From an uncultured Bacteroides sp. (lineage in GTDB: Bacteria; Bacteroidota; Bacteroidia; Bacteroidales; Bacteroidaceae), in NCBI RefSeq assembly GCF_963677715.1, contig NZ_OY782496.1, forward strand, positions 114,935 to 178,934: a stretch of 64,000 nt of DNA. Reading direction: 5' to 3'. This document shows, piece by piece, positions 11,201-19,293 of this stretch; within the stretch, counting starts at the first letter, position 1; each line of letters begins with the position of its first letter. The position numbers and the translations under genes were made by a program. The notes beneath the pieces are model-generated. The model saw nothing but the letters and a program-made list of their open reading frames with translations, had not been told where the DNA came from and ran no database searches.

Positions 11201-11581
11201 CCAATCGGAAGGAATATTCACAACCTTCCGCATCCAACCAATCCTTGCTTCTTCCCATTTTTTCGGATAGCTGGGATATGCTACAAAATCACCACCGGTA
11301 CCATCCGTAAAAGCGTTCACATTCCATGGAGAAGGAATCTTTATGGGCACAACCTCCCAATGGAAAGAGGAAGGCCGCTTAAAATCAGCTGCTTTTACGT
11401 TGTAAACCGGCATAAAATTCCATGTCCCGTTCATGCAAATTTCCTCACGGAATCCACGCTCTTCACTATTTACCAGTCCCTGCATAGGGTTGAAGAGATA
11501 ATGATAATTCACTTTATCGGTAGCATACCCCTTTGCCATACATAGTAGTATTGTCGCAAATACTATTGCATTTTTTCTCAT
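8294..11581 (-). CDS. Secreted GH2 glycosidase (beta-galactosidase/glucuronidase superfamily)
   Basis: 1095 residues with a signal peptide (about 1-20). The sugar-binding jelly roll (about 45-220; MNGTWNFMPV, IPSPWNVNAF, VYVNGEEVGTN) is followed by an immunoglobulin-like domain (about 225-345) and the TIM barrel (about 350-700). The general acid is Glu473 in WSVCNET and the nucleophile is Glu552 in GIGEQS, both present. A long C-terminal part contains a glutamine-amidotransferase-like or Rossmann-like stretch (about 715-860) and a beta-rich end. GH2 enzymes release beta-linked hexoses, hexuronic acids or related sugars; which one is unclear. It lies 9 bases after GH95 and 35 bases before the GH71/99-like gene, so the three are almost certainly one operon. 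Confidence 0.88.
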   Translation of the reverse strand: MRKNAIVFATILLCMAKGYATDKVNYHYLFNPMQGLVNSEERGFREEICMNGTWNFMPVYNVKAADFKRPSSFHWEVVPIKIPSPWNVNAFTDGTGGDFVAYPSYPKKWEEARIGWMRKVVNIPSDWSGKQMILHFEAVMGKTQVYVNGEEVGTNFELFLPFEFDVTSYLRPGQRNEILVGVAKASLFDDQGKYGRRTYVGGSMWGIDMAGIWQDVSLFAYPPVYVSGMFVQPDVKNKQLIIELDIRNATSQKKTVDVNADIRKWYNTAGRSVNELPVQRGELAAQSALKFKTLKKVELLANAVTKIRLEAKGVEGLDYWTPEMPNLYGAVVRLTADKQIIDKKYERFGWRQFRIEGNRLLLNERPIFLKGDSWHFMGVPQMTRRYAWAWFNMLKDANANAVRLHAEPFPRFYLDVADEMGICVLDETGIWSSDGGPKIDSEDYWNSCAEHLRRLINRDKNHAAVFGWSVCNETVPVVLHVFKAPESLVQKQIQEINHWVRIVSEMDPTRTWISGDGETDRPTDLPTIVGHYGGTDGMKHWASQGKPWGIGEQSMAYYGTPKQASVYNGNRAYESMKGRMEAIALESYDLIKTQRENNASYSSIFNLVWYGLQPLPLGLSDTSRKSGLEDGVFFDFKESAHGMQPERLGPYTTTLNPGYDASLPLYRTWPLFDAVRCANATPIAPYKGKKSVQEIAPFEQVIPADGVRVFATGSALKEGLENLGIKVVTDEGVTSQSLLIIDGKNFPDGDKKQLAIIKKGIVMGARIVVLNLTKESLAEVNELLPYPVVLDDRKATSFIVAKNALALQGLTNADFYFSELLPRGKTAMYYGMKGDFISKAHILLRACNTEWQCWNNRPETSKTGYVFRSEHEAKGSDVVLASLHDGKAEFILSTLDLSDIRQETQSVLSRFLINIGAVVSNNNLTSMQALGGNAVLHRALVCGPMTNVTQTDLSTIHPKLNMQFGNGVWKVQTANPNDLFSFQFSSSGNKVVCMSYWIYSPRSLSNLLAEPDMPNLDMFVRTKGHLTLWLNGQQVTSREISTGNNETKISNLILDKGWNHLTMKLEDNSNLLKMNVRFESSDSEYLKKLLSSVVR

Positions 11582-11590
11582 AATGTATAT

Positions 11591-14023
11591 TTATTTACCT
11601 CGTTCAAACTCATATCGTTTCCCTGCTTCAGTCATAATATCATATTCGTAAGTTTTATAAAGAATAGGATATTGCGAATTAATTGATTTTGAAACCAGTG
11701 GCGTTTTAATATTTGCTCTTCGAAATAATGGATTTGTATTCTCCCCTTTTGCTTCCATTAATCCTTCTCCTGTCAAAGGCACATAAGATCGAATCCGTAG
11801 ATTACCACCTATCTTTGAAAGGATTATAGCCTTTGTTAATTCTGCATGGTTCCACTCCATAGATACCTCAAAAGCACCACGTGCCATTAATCCGCTAACC
11901 TTGCCTTTCTGCCAAATATCGGGGAGTGCAGGAAGAAGTTGTACCGCACCGTCGTGACTTTGCAATAACATCTCAGCCACACCGGCTGTAAAGCCAAAGT
12001 TCCCATCAATTTGGAAAGGCGGATGAGCATCAAACAGATTCGGATATGTGCGCCCATCGTTATTTCCGGCTTCAACCAGATTAAGCATATTTGTAATAAT
12101 TTTATAAGCATGATTCCCATCTAACAAACGTGCCCATAAATTAATTTTCCAACCGATAGACCAACCGGTAGCCATATCACCTCGATAAAGTAATGAATTC
12201 TTGGCAGCTTGAAATAATTTTGGATGCGTATAAGGTGAAATCTGATTGCTAGGATACAAACCGTAAAGATGAGACACATGACGATGGTCATTGTGCGGAT
12301 CGTCTACATCTTCAAGCCACTCTTGCAATTGATTGTATTTTCCTATTTGCATAGGAGCCAAACGGTCTATCATCTTTTTTAAACGAAATTTATAAGCCTC
12401 ATCTCCTATTTTAAGAATCTCTGAAGCACGAAGTGCATTAGTTAGCACATCGAAAACGAGCTGGTTATCCATCGTACAACCAGCCGTAATCATACTCCCT
12501 TTTCCCGGAGGTCCTTGTTCTGGTGACATGGAAGGCGCAGACACCATCCACTTGTATTTAGGATGCTCTACTAAATAATCAAGAAAAAAGTCAGCACATC
12601 CTTTCAATGCAGGATAAGCATCTTTCAAAAAAACCTCATCCCCCGTATAAAGATAATGCTGCCACAGATGTTGACTCAGCCAGGCACCACCGTTGGGCCA
12701 TACATAACTTGCCCCATCTACCGGACCGGTCATTCTCCATATATCGGTATTATGATGAACCACCCAACCTTTACAATGATACAATGTCTGTGCGGTTCCT
12801 CTTCCTGTTTCAGAGAGTTCCTTAATCATGGCAAATAAAGGCTCATGTGTTTCCGATAAATTAGTAACCTCTGCAGGCCAATAATTCATTTCAGTATTAA
12901 TATTTATGGTATATTTACCATCCCAAGGAGCCAGAAGTTCATTATTCCATATCCCTTGTAAATTGGCAGGTTGTCCGCCGGGTTGAGAAGAAGAAATAAG
13001 CAGATAACGTCCGAACTGAAACATCAGCGTAACAAGAGCGTTATCATTCGTTTTATTAAAATTCTTTATCCGAAGAGGAGTTTCATCATTTGCTGCCTCC
13101 GAAGTACCTAAATCTAATTTCACCCGATTAAATTGCTTTTGATAAGCAGATATATGATCATTTAACGCTTGTTGATAGGGCTTTTTAATCGCCTTATCAA
13201 TATACCCTGTTACTCTTTTACTTTCATGGCCGGAGACATCTTTATAGTTCACGAAATTAGTAGCGGCCGAAACATAAATAGTAGCTACGTCCGCTCCGAT
13301 TACTTCTATTTTATCATTACTAACATGAACTTTTCCTTTTGAGGTTGTGACCAATGCCTGATTCTCAAAGCGAATTGCTCCGGGAATGCCTTCATGATCC
13401 GAACCTCTACCGCGAAGAATCAATCGGTCTTTCTTTCCGGACACTGTATATTCTTTAAAAGAGGTTACATAATTGGCACTAAAATTAATGGAACCCGGTT
13501 TATCTGCTTCTAGCCGTATAATAAGCGCATTGTCTACAAACGAAGTAAATAGAGTACGGGTATAAGTCACTTTATTCACTTTATAACGGACAGTAGACAC
13601 TGCTTCCCCCAGATTCAACTCTCGCCGATATTCTGAATAATCAGTCTGTTTAGGGAAGTGCAACATCAAACTTCCAATAGTCTGATAAGGCATTCCGTTT
13701 TGTGGGGTCAGGAAGTTCTTGCCCAACAATTGCTCCGCTTCCTTCTCTTTACCTGCAAAAATAAGCTCTCTTACTTTCGATAGTACCCCGTAAGCATTAG
13801 GATTATCATTCCGATAGGGGCCACCGCCCCACACAGTTTCTTCGTTAAGCTGTATCTGTTCATCGGCCGGATCGCCATACACCATAGCTCCCAAGCGGGA
13901 ATTGCCCAAAGGTAATGCTTCAACCCATTTTTTTGCCGGCTGACTATACCACAACTTCAAATCATCCGCTCTTGCACAAATACAACAGACTAAGAAAAAA
14001 CCAAAAAGAATCCGAGTTTTCAT
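11591..14023 (-). CDS. Secreted GH95 alpha-L-fucosidase or alpha-L-galactosidase
   Basis: 810 residues, signal peptide at about 1-19, first gene of the operon. The N-terminal beta domain ([28 protein letters not shown]) and the (alpha/alpha)6 barrel of GH95 are complete. Catalytic residues can be matched to the Bifidobacterium AfcA enzyme: Asn374 and Asn376 in [11 protein letters not shown], acid Glu571 in [15 protein letters not shown], and Asp673 in FQIDGNFGF. The residue two before Asn374 is Thr372, where fucosidases have His in an HxNxN motif. From memory, the Bacteroides ovatus GH95 alpha-L-galactosidase has Thr at this position. I therefore lean towards alpha-L-galactosidase, which would fit a complex xylan locus with GH3 and GH31. 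Family certain, specificity inferred. Confidence 0.9.
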   Translation of the reverse strand: MKTRILFGFFLVCCICARADDLKLWYSQPAKKWVEALPLGNSRLGAMVYGDPADEQIQLNEETVWGGGPYRNDNPNAYGVLSKVRELIFAGKEKEAEQLLGKNFLTPQNGMPYQTIGSLMLHFPKQTDYSEYRRELNLGEAVSTVRYKVNKVTYTRTLFTSFVDNALIIRLEADKPGSINFSANYVTSFKEYTVSGKKDRLILRGRGSDHEGIPGAIRFENQALVTTSKGKVHVSNDKIEVIGADVATIYVSAATNFVNYKDVSGHESKRVTGYIDKAIKKPYQQALNDHISAYQKQFNRVKLDLGTSEAANDETPLRIKNFNKTNDNALVTLMFQFGRYLLISSSQPGGQPANLQGIWNNELLAPWDGKYTININTEMNYWPAEVTNLSETHEPLFAMIKELSETGRGTAQTLYHCKGWVVHHNTDIWRMTGPVDGASYVWPNGGAWLSQHLWQHYLYTGDEVFLKDAYPALKGCADFFLDYLVEHPKYKWMVSAPSMSPEQGPPGKGSMITAGCTMDNQLVFDVLTNALRASEILKIGDEAYKFRLKKMIDRLAPMQIGKYNQLQEWLEDVDDPHNDHRHVSHLYGLYPSNQISPYTHPKLFQAAKNSLLYRGDMATGWSIGWKINLWARLLDGNHAYKIITNMLNLVEAGNNDGRTYPNLFDAHPPFQIDGNFGFTAGVAEMLLQSHDGAVQLLPALPDIWQKGKVSGLMARGAFEVSMEWNHAELTKAIILSKIGGNLRIRSYVPLTGEGLMEAKGENTNPLFRRANIKTPLVSKSINSQYPILYKTYEYDIMTEAGKRYEFERGK

Positions 14024-14179
14024 AATTCCAAAGATTTATTTTTGTAACAGTTGCAAATTAAAGGTTGAACGATTAATAATCTTCTAAAAAAAAGAATTAA
14101 TAAAAGATTAAAATCACATTAATATGCAACAATAGACAAAATACTCCGAATTATTATCGTTTTCCTAGCAGTTATAACA

Positions 14180-15031
14180 TTAGCCGATTAACTTCTTATC
14201 TAAAAATAATTTCTCGGCACATTGATACCCTTCTTCATAAAAAGCAGTAAGCTTCTTCACATCACGTTCAATCCGATCTACATGTACCGGTTTCAATGGA
14301 CGAATAACAATTATGTGGCCTTCGTCCTCCATACGTTCAACCATCTCAAGTTGCTTATTGTACGCATAGCAACGCCGACTAAGAGCTTCACGTATCTTGG
14401 GGTATTTATGATAAAAAAAAGAAGGAACTTTAATGTCTTTCAACTCTTTACGATAACCCCGGTTACGCGTAAGTACCACTATATTCTCACTAAATCCATC
14501 TTCAATAGCATGCAGCAAAGGAATAGAGTCTACAATACCACCATCTAACATAGGGATTCCGTCTACATATGCTATAGGGCAAACAAAAGGTAAGCTACTT
14601 GACGCACGAGCAATATCTACCACCCGCTTTTTATCCTCCTTCTCTTCAAAGTAATTTGCTTCTCCGGTCAGGCAATTGGTAGTAACCATTACGTAACGTT
14701 CGGGAGAAGAAAAATAAGCCTCATAGTCATACGGTAAAATATGCTCAGGAAATTCAGTGAATAACAAGTCGAAATCCATGATATTCCGTTTTTTAAGCAG
14801 ATGTCTGAGACCAATATAATTGTATTTATCCAGTAAATCGATATTACTATATTTGGCCCTTCCACGCTGACGTGATACGTACGAAAGTCCATTGCATGCA
14901 CCGGCAGAAACTCCAATCGTATACGGGAAACGTATATTATGGTCCATAAAATAGTCCAGTACTCCGCAAGTAAAAACACCTCGCATTCCTCCTCCTTCAA
15001 GTACCAAACCTGTACAATTATTAAAGTTCAT
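14180..15031 (-). CDS. Patatin-like phospholipase
   Basis: 283 residues from the ATG at 15031; the open frame extends 32 codons further upstream but those codons do not look like family sequence, and a -7 element lies just upstream of this ATG. Patatin features are complete: oxyanion loop GGGMRG, nucleophile Ser42 in GVSAG, and the catalytic Asp163 in LDGGIVDS. There is no signal peptide or membrane segment, so it is probably cytoplasmic and acts on phospholipid acyl chains, as predicted for the short bacterial patatins. It stands alone, with 156 bases between it and GH95. The substrate is not known. Confidence 0.88.
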   Translation of the reverse strand: MNFNNCTGLVLEGGGMRGVFTCGVLDYFMDHNIRFPYTIGVSAGACNGLSYVSRQRGRAKYSNIDLLDKYNYIGLRHLLKKRNIMDFDLLFTEFPEHILPYDYEAYFSSPERYVMVTTNCLTGEANYFEEKEDKKRVVDIARASSSLPFVCPIAYVDGIPMLDGGIVDSIPLLHAIEDGFSENIVVLTRNRGYRKELKDIKVPSFFYHKYPKIREALSRRCYAYNKQLEMVERMEDEGHIIVIRPLKPVHVDRIERDVKKLTAFYEEGYQCAEKLFLDKKLIG

Positions 15032-15054
15032 AATCTTTTTTGTTTTTAGCCCTA

Positions 15055-15062
15055 CAAATATA
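15055..15062 (-). promoter_or_regulatory. -7 element of the patatin gene
   Basis: Minus-strand TATATTTG, an exact TAnnTTTG match, 24 bases upstream of the chosen ATG. No clear -33 element. Confidence 0.45.
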
Positions 15063-15233
15063 AAACAAAAGCTTCCTTTATTAACACCTAAATGATTACA
15101 ACTTATTGTTATGGAACAAAAAAACAAAATATCTCCCTTATTCCGACCGCTTCTATTTCAAAAAGGGCAATTCCCGTAAACAGACTTAAATAGAATTGCA
15201 TAACAAAGGGCCTTCCCTATAATTCTAACCTAA

Positions 15234-15727
<494 letters not shown>

Positions 15728-15728
<1 letters not shown>

Positions 15729-15780
15729 GCGAGGTTACTCTACCTCAAATGTAAAGAGAGCAACCTCGTTTCTTGTTTTT
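15728..15780 (+). terminator. Intrinsic terminator downstream of the oxidoreductase fragment
   Basis: CGAGGTT (15730-15736) pairs with AACCTCG (15762-15768), followed by a T-rich run. Probably inherited with the fragment. Confidence 0.65.
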
Positions 15781-15893
15781 CAAATCAATTCAAATTCTTC
15801 AAAACCTCTATTTTATCATCATTAGCAACATCTGTTCTCATTGATATATTATACGAAATTTATAGAAAGGCTATCCTCAGAATAAATATTCTT

Positions 15894-16604
15894 TTAAAGT
15901 TCTCTTGCTGCCATCATTCTACAACCACATATACGATTATCCCATGAAACCAAAGCTAAGTTCTTCTGAAAGAGGCGTTGATATCCCGTTGTTGCAACCT
16001 CTACTACCAAAGTAGAACCTTGGTAGTCCTTCTCATCATAAAAGATAACAACTGCTGAAATTGTCTCATCCCAATTCCCTCCTATTAACGGCTCTATTTC
16101 TATTATATATGAAGAAGCCTGTGGCTGAAAATTCCCCTCTTCATATTCTTCGAAAAAAGAAGAATTAACAACAGATTGTGTAAACATGTAATGAACAGTG
16201 CGCAAAATAGTATTATAATAGATTCCTTCATACAAATAAACATATATATCCATATATTCATCAGAAGAAGTCGCCCTGCTAATCGATGTAGGTACTAACA
16301 CACTATCATTATTAATATTAATGACATCTTCTATCTTATCATAAAAAGAGATATTTCCATTTTTATCAATAAAAGTACATAATTTAGAATTAGACTGCAA
16401 TTGATCATATAAGGATTTTACCTCCTCATTTTCCCATGTCAATCCAGAAATTTCATTTACTTCAACTTTGCTTGAATAGATTTTCCCTTCATAACTAAAA
16501 GTCATCTGCTCTGAATTTATTCCAGAACTCATACTCGCCAATTTATCATTATTACATGAAATAAAAATAGCAAAAGACAGAAATAAGAAAATTGTTTTTT
16601 TCAT
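15894..16604 (-). CDS. Lipoprotein with C-terminal beta/gamma-crystallin-like Greek key
   Basis: 236 residues. A lipoprotein signal (MKKTIFLFLSFAIFISC) gives acylation at Cys17, followed by NND. The middle is an unassigned beta-rich region. The last 50 residues (AVVIFYDEKDYQGSTLVVEV, then WDNRICGC) resemble a beta/gamma-crystallin Greek key: aromatic-rich first strand, YxG turn, and a WDNxI motif near the end. The usual Ser of the calcium-binding motif is replaced (ICG), so calcium binding is doubtful. The gene is flanked by decayed DNA and stands alone. Function unknown; the crystallin assignment is by eye. Confidence 0.6.
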   Translation of the reverse strand: MKKTIFLFLSFAIFISCNNDKLASMSSGINSEQMTFSYEGKIYSSKVEVNEISGLTWENEEVKSLYDQLQSNSKLCTFIDKNGNISFYDKIEDVININNDSVLVPTSISRATSSDEYMDIYVYLYEGIYYNTILRTVHYMFTQSVVNSSFFEEYEEGNFQPQASSYIIEIEPLIGGNWDETISAVVIFYDEKDYQGSTLVVEVATTGYQRLFQKNLALVSWDNRICGCRMMAAREL

Positions 16605-16987
16605 AATAAACCAAATTAAATTAATAAATCATTTAAGATAATTATAAATTGATATAAAAAACATTATTTTTATAGCACAAGAGACCCCATATATAAAATA
16701 AATATATTAGGAAAAATGTAATAGTAAAAATAGATAAACGTTATAATATTATATTATAAAATAGACCAACATCCTTTTTTTATAGACAGAATCATATATT
16801 CAAGATGCAAACATTAATATCTTTTGAAATTCTTAAGCAGATTTTAATCTCCATCGAAAGATATTGCAGGAACAAAACTATAGTAAAGTAGTCCATTTAG
16901 CTGTCGAAAAATTACACAATATTCTAAGTAGTGACATCTAAATCCATACATAAAAAACTGCACTCCACGCGATAAAGAGGTATAAGT
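16605..16987. other. AT-rich spacer without recognisable genes
   Basis: Strongly A/T-rich DNA. I see no gene or convincing hairpin. It probably includes sequence beyond the broken end of the IS remnant. Confidence 0.5.
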
Positions 16988-17342
16988 AATTCTTAAAAAA
17001 ACACCGAACTCGCTTGTTATGCGAGTGCCGGTGGCAACCAAATTCCAATCACGACGGTAGTTTGATCGACGATGAGATCCTCCCAGCAACGGCGTTGATA
17101 CGTAAATAAACGATTTCGCCACGGACAGGAAAGTCTTGAACTCCTCTTTCGGAGAAAAACCCTTTAGAGTGAATCGACAAGTGTGAATACTCGTTAAGAA
17201 CAACAGGCTTTTCTTCTAAAATAGAGAATAGAACAGCTTTCCTGATTACTGCTAGATTAAAATAATCAAATATGCCTGAAAGAAGGAACAAGCTTAGAGT
17301 GCCCAAAGCACTCAAGCAGAAAGATTGCACTTTTCTTTTCAT
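16988..17342 (-). pseudogene. Degenerate ISAon1-type transposase N-region gene
   Basis: The minus strand gives SGIFDYFNL, HSKGFFSERGVQDFPVRGEIVYLRIN in one frame and NYRRDWNLVATGTRITSEFGVFL in the next. These match, in order, the intact N-region protein at 18427 (EGILDYFDI, SKGFYPEITVQDFPARG, SRNWNTVASGTRITSEFGAFL). A single-base deletion near 17090 breaks the frame. Sequence after FGVFL no longer resembles the element, and no matching transposase follows, so this is a stub left by an earlier or rearranged insertion. It lies directly beside the intact copy and in the same orientation. Confidence 0.75.
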
Positions 17343-17430
17343 GCAACAAAATAAGCATTTTAACTAAGTCTCCCAAATTTTCAAACTGAACCGTCTGTAC
17401 AGACGATTGAAAAACGGATCACTCATTATT

Positions 17431-17452
17431 CTTGGGGTTTTAACAACTCAGG
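17431..17452. repeat. Left terminal inverted repeat (inner part)
   Basis: Begins CTTGGGG and ends CAACTCAGG; matches the reverse complement of 18811-18832 with 3 mismatches in 22. Confidence 0.75.
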
Positions 17453-18413
17453 CATATAATTTCATGACTCTAAAGAGGAAAAACTCCATGTCATCTACTC
17501 CTCTGAATGTTGCTCTAAAGGCTTTGAGTTTGGCGTTGAATGATTCTGCCTGAGCATTGGTTAATCTGTCTTTGAAGAAGTTTAATATTCTTTCATAATG
17601 CCGCTCAAAAGTGTGTATGACTGTGTTGAACTGTGGATATTCCCATTGCTCTACTTTATTAAACCATAAGGCCAGTTTAACTCTGGCTATATCTTTGTCA
17701 TAGCTTGTTGAATAAATCTGTCCCAATTGTAAACTCAGATAATAGAGTTGCTTGATATCATCATATTCTCTAAAGAGTATCTCCGCTCTTATCTTTTGTG
17801 AATCAGTCCAGTGGCTTGGTGACTTGAATAATAGATAACGGCTCCTTAGAAGCAGTTGTTTTCTAGTGTCTTTGTTCTCAAACCTGGGTGATTCGTATTC
17901 TTCTGCTTTTTCCTTGGCCTCTTTTTTCAATAGATTTTCCTCTTCCTGTGCCTGCCAGCGATATTGCACCCGCAAATCTTGCAAAGCATCATACATCTCT
18001 TTTTGAACATGAAAACGATCGATTATTTGCGTGGCTTTTGGAAAGCAATGCCGGGCAATACTGTACATGCTTCCGGCCATATCTAAAGTGACATTCTCAA
18101 CTCTATCCCGCAACAGTTCCGGTATCTTCTCCAGACAAGCGTTTACAGCCTCAGAACTAGTACCTTTAATGATTGCAGCTATTGTGCCTTTTTTACCATG
18201 GACATCTTTGTTGGTCAGATTGGTAGCTAGTTCACCATTGCTTAGTGCCGTTTCATCAATAGACATGTTTTTACCGATATTTTCCGGGAAAATAATGTAA
18301 TCCTGAGCATGTGTCTTTTGATCCCAAGAGTGAAAATCACTCAGGTGATTCTTGTAATAGTCGGTCAATACAGAAGGTTTCAAATAACAGAAATCAGCTA
18401 CGCTTTTGATGCT
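17448..18413 (-). CDS. ISAon1-family transposase, catalytic ORF
   Basis: Catalytic half of the IS transposase, of the DDE_Tnp_ISL3 type: YIIFPENIGKNMSIDETALS (first Asp), VTLDMAGSMYSIARHCFPKA and IDRFHVQKEM (second Asp), LLFKSPSHWTDSQK, and NAQAESFNAKLKAFRATFRG with the final Glu. The first in-frame start-like codon is a TTG at 18383, which would cut off the conserved-looking lead-in ESHEVSIKSVADFCYLKPS. The open frame extends upstream to about 18425 and overlaps the end of the N-region ORF in the +1 frame. The 5' limit given here is the point just after the N-region CCT-TGA stop, where I suggest a +1 frameshift joins the two. Otherwise the reading frame is intact and the element may still be active. 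Confidence 0.85.
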   Translation of the reverse strand, partial: SIKSVADFCYLKPSVLTDYYKNHLSDFHSWDQKTHAQDYIIFPENIGKNMSIDETALSNGELATNLTNKDVHGKKGTIAAIIKGTSSEAVNACLEKIPELLRDRVENVTLDMAGSMYSIARHCFPKATQIIDRFHVQKEMYDALQDLRVQYRWQAQEEENLLKKEAKEKAEEYESPRFENKDTRKQLLLRSRYLLFKSPSHWTDSQKIRAEILFREYDDIKQLYYLSLQLGQIYSTSYDKDIARVKLALWFNKVEQWEYPQFNTVIHTFERHYERILNFFKDRLTNAQAESFNAKLKAFRATFRGVDDMEFFLFRVMKLYA

Positions 18414-18426
18414 TACTTCATGAGAC

Positions 18427-18789
18427 TCAAGGTAATTCTTTTAAAAAAGCTCCGAACTCAGATGTAATGCGAGTACCGGAGGCTACTGTATTCCAGTTGC
18501 GGCTATAGGTTTGACCTGTGCTCTTATCTTCCCACCGGCGGCGGTGGATATTCAAATAGACACTACGACCCCGGGCAGGAAAGTCTTGGACGGTTATTTC
18601 CGGATAAAAGCCTTTGGATACTAAAGATAAGAAAGCATACTCAGGAGGTATTATATTCTTTTCACACAGGGAGATAACATAACAACTATCCATGACATGG
18701 TAGTCAGTGATATCAAAATAATCCAATATACCTTCAGGAAGGAATAAGGATAAAAGTTCGGAAGAATCAATTGAGGTGTTTTTTTTCAC
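18427..18789 (-). CDS. ISAon1-family transposase N-region protein
   Basis: 120 residues from a GTG at 18789. It matches the small N-region protein that accompanies ISAon1-type transposases: LPEGILDYFDITDY, LSLVSKGFYPEITVQDFPARG, SVYLNIHRRRWEDKSTGQTY, SRNWNTVASGTRITSEFGAFL. The Arg/Trp-rich C-terminal part is a probable DNA-binding segment for the IS ends. It ends ELP-TGA (codon CCT then TGA), and the transposase frame lies +1 to it, open across the stop. The two may therefore be made as one protein by +1 frameshifting, or as separate proteins. Confidence 0.85.
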   Translation of the reverse strand: MKKNTSIDSSELLSLFLPEGILDYFDITDYHVMDSCYVISLCEKNIIPPEYAFLSLVSKGFYPEITVQDFPARGRSVYLNIHRRRWEDKSTGQTYSRNWNTVASGTRITSEFGAFLKELP

Positions 18790-18810
18790 GCCATAAAGAT
18801 AACAATTATG

Positions 18811-18832
18811 CCTGAATTGTTAAATTCCCAAG
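18811..18832. repeat. Right terminal inverted repeat (inner part)
   Basis: Begins CCTGAATTG and ends CCCAAG; partner of 17431-17452 (19 of 22 match). Confidence 0.75.
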
Positions 18833-18957
18833 TATATTATCTGATCCAGAAAAACAATCTTCAGCGAATATAAAAAGCCACGCACCCGCCAAAACTACCA
18901 ATGAGTAGTTAAAGCAAATACGTGACTACTTAAAACCTATTCTAGTGCTCTTTCTAT

Positions 18958-19293
18958 CTACTCTTGGTAACCAGTCAAATGCAATTGATGAATATCCTTC
19001 TTTGAAATAGAAAAATATTCTCCGGCCTCCATACGATTGACCATAAGTTGCCCCACTTTATAGGCATCTTCTTTTGATCTGAAAGCTTGTTTATGCCCAA
19101 TAGCCGGAACAAATGGCTGATAGATAAACAGTTTATTCCTCTGCAATATTTTATATCCATATCCACTTGAATCCACCTTAACTACCTCCAATTGAAATGG
19201 AGAAATAGACTTATGATGATGAGTATACAGAAACAGAGATACGCCTACCATTGTCAAAAAGATCAGCACAAGAACGTAAAACTTCTTATTCAT
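18958..19293 (-). CDS. DUF4907-family small membrane-anchored protein
   Basis: 111 residues from the ATG at 19293, which overlaps the stop of the kelch gene by 8 bases and so is probably translationally coupled. I chose it over the longer frame start at 19329 because the protein then begins MNKKFYVLVLIF, a short basic start followed by one hydrophobic helix (about 4-24). The remaining 85 residues, ending SKKDIHQLHLTGYQE, match my memory of the DUF4907 family of Bacteroidetes, usually found beside kelch lipoproteins. The helix may be a signal anchor; the soluble part is then periplasmic. No known function. A 3' fragment of a related gene survives at 15234. Confidence 0.8.
   Translation of the reverse strand: MNKKFYVLVLIFLTMVGVSLFLYTHHHKSISPFQLEVVKVDSSGYGYKILQRNKLFIYQPFVPAIGHKQAFRSKEDAYKVGQLMVNRMEAGEYFSISKKDIHQLHLTGYQE

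Larger units (their letters stand above)
17405..18859 (-). mobile_element. ISAon1-like insertion sequence (ISL3-type DDE transposase)
   Basis: Two minus-strand genes, the N-region protein and the transposase, lie between imperfect terminal inverted repeats. The inner 22 bp of each end (17431-17452 and 18811-18832) match at 19 positions. Outside these, GGATCA (17416-17421) pairs with TGATCC (18842-18847) and GATTG (17405-17409) with CAATC (18855-18859), so the ends may be about 48 bp long. The transposase stop lies inside the left repeat. I found no target-site duplication, so the exact ends are uncertain. A broken N-region copy lies immediately to the left. Confidence 0.75.

Noticed and set aside
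18410-18432. -1 slippery heptamer (T-TTT-TTA) at the end of the IS N-region ORF
   Set aside because: A -1 shift would enter the wrong frame; the transposase frame is +1.
17400-18865. Target-site duplication around the IS
   Set aside because: Eight-base flanks were compared for several end choices; none matches.
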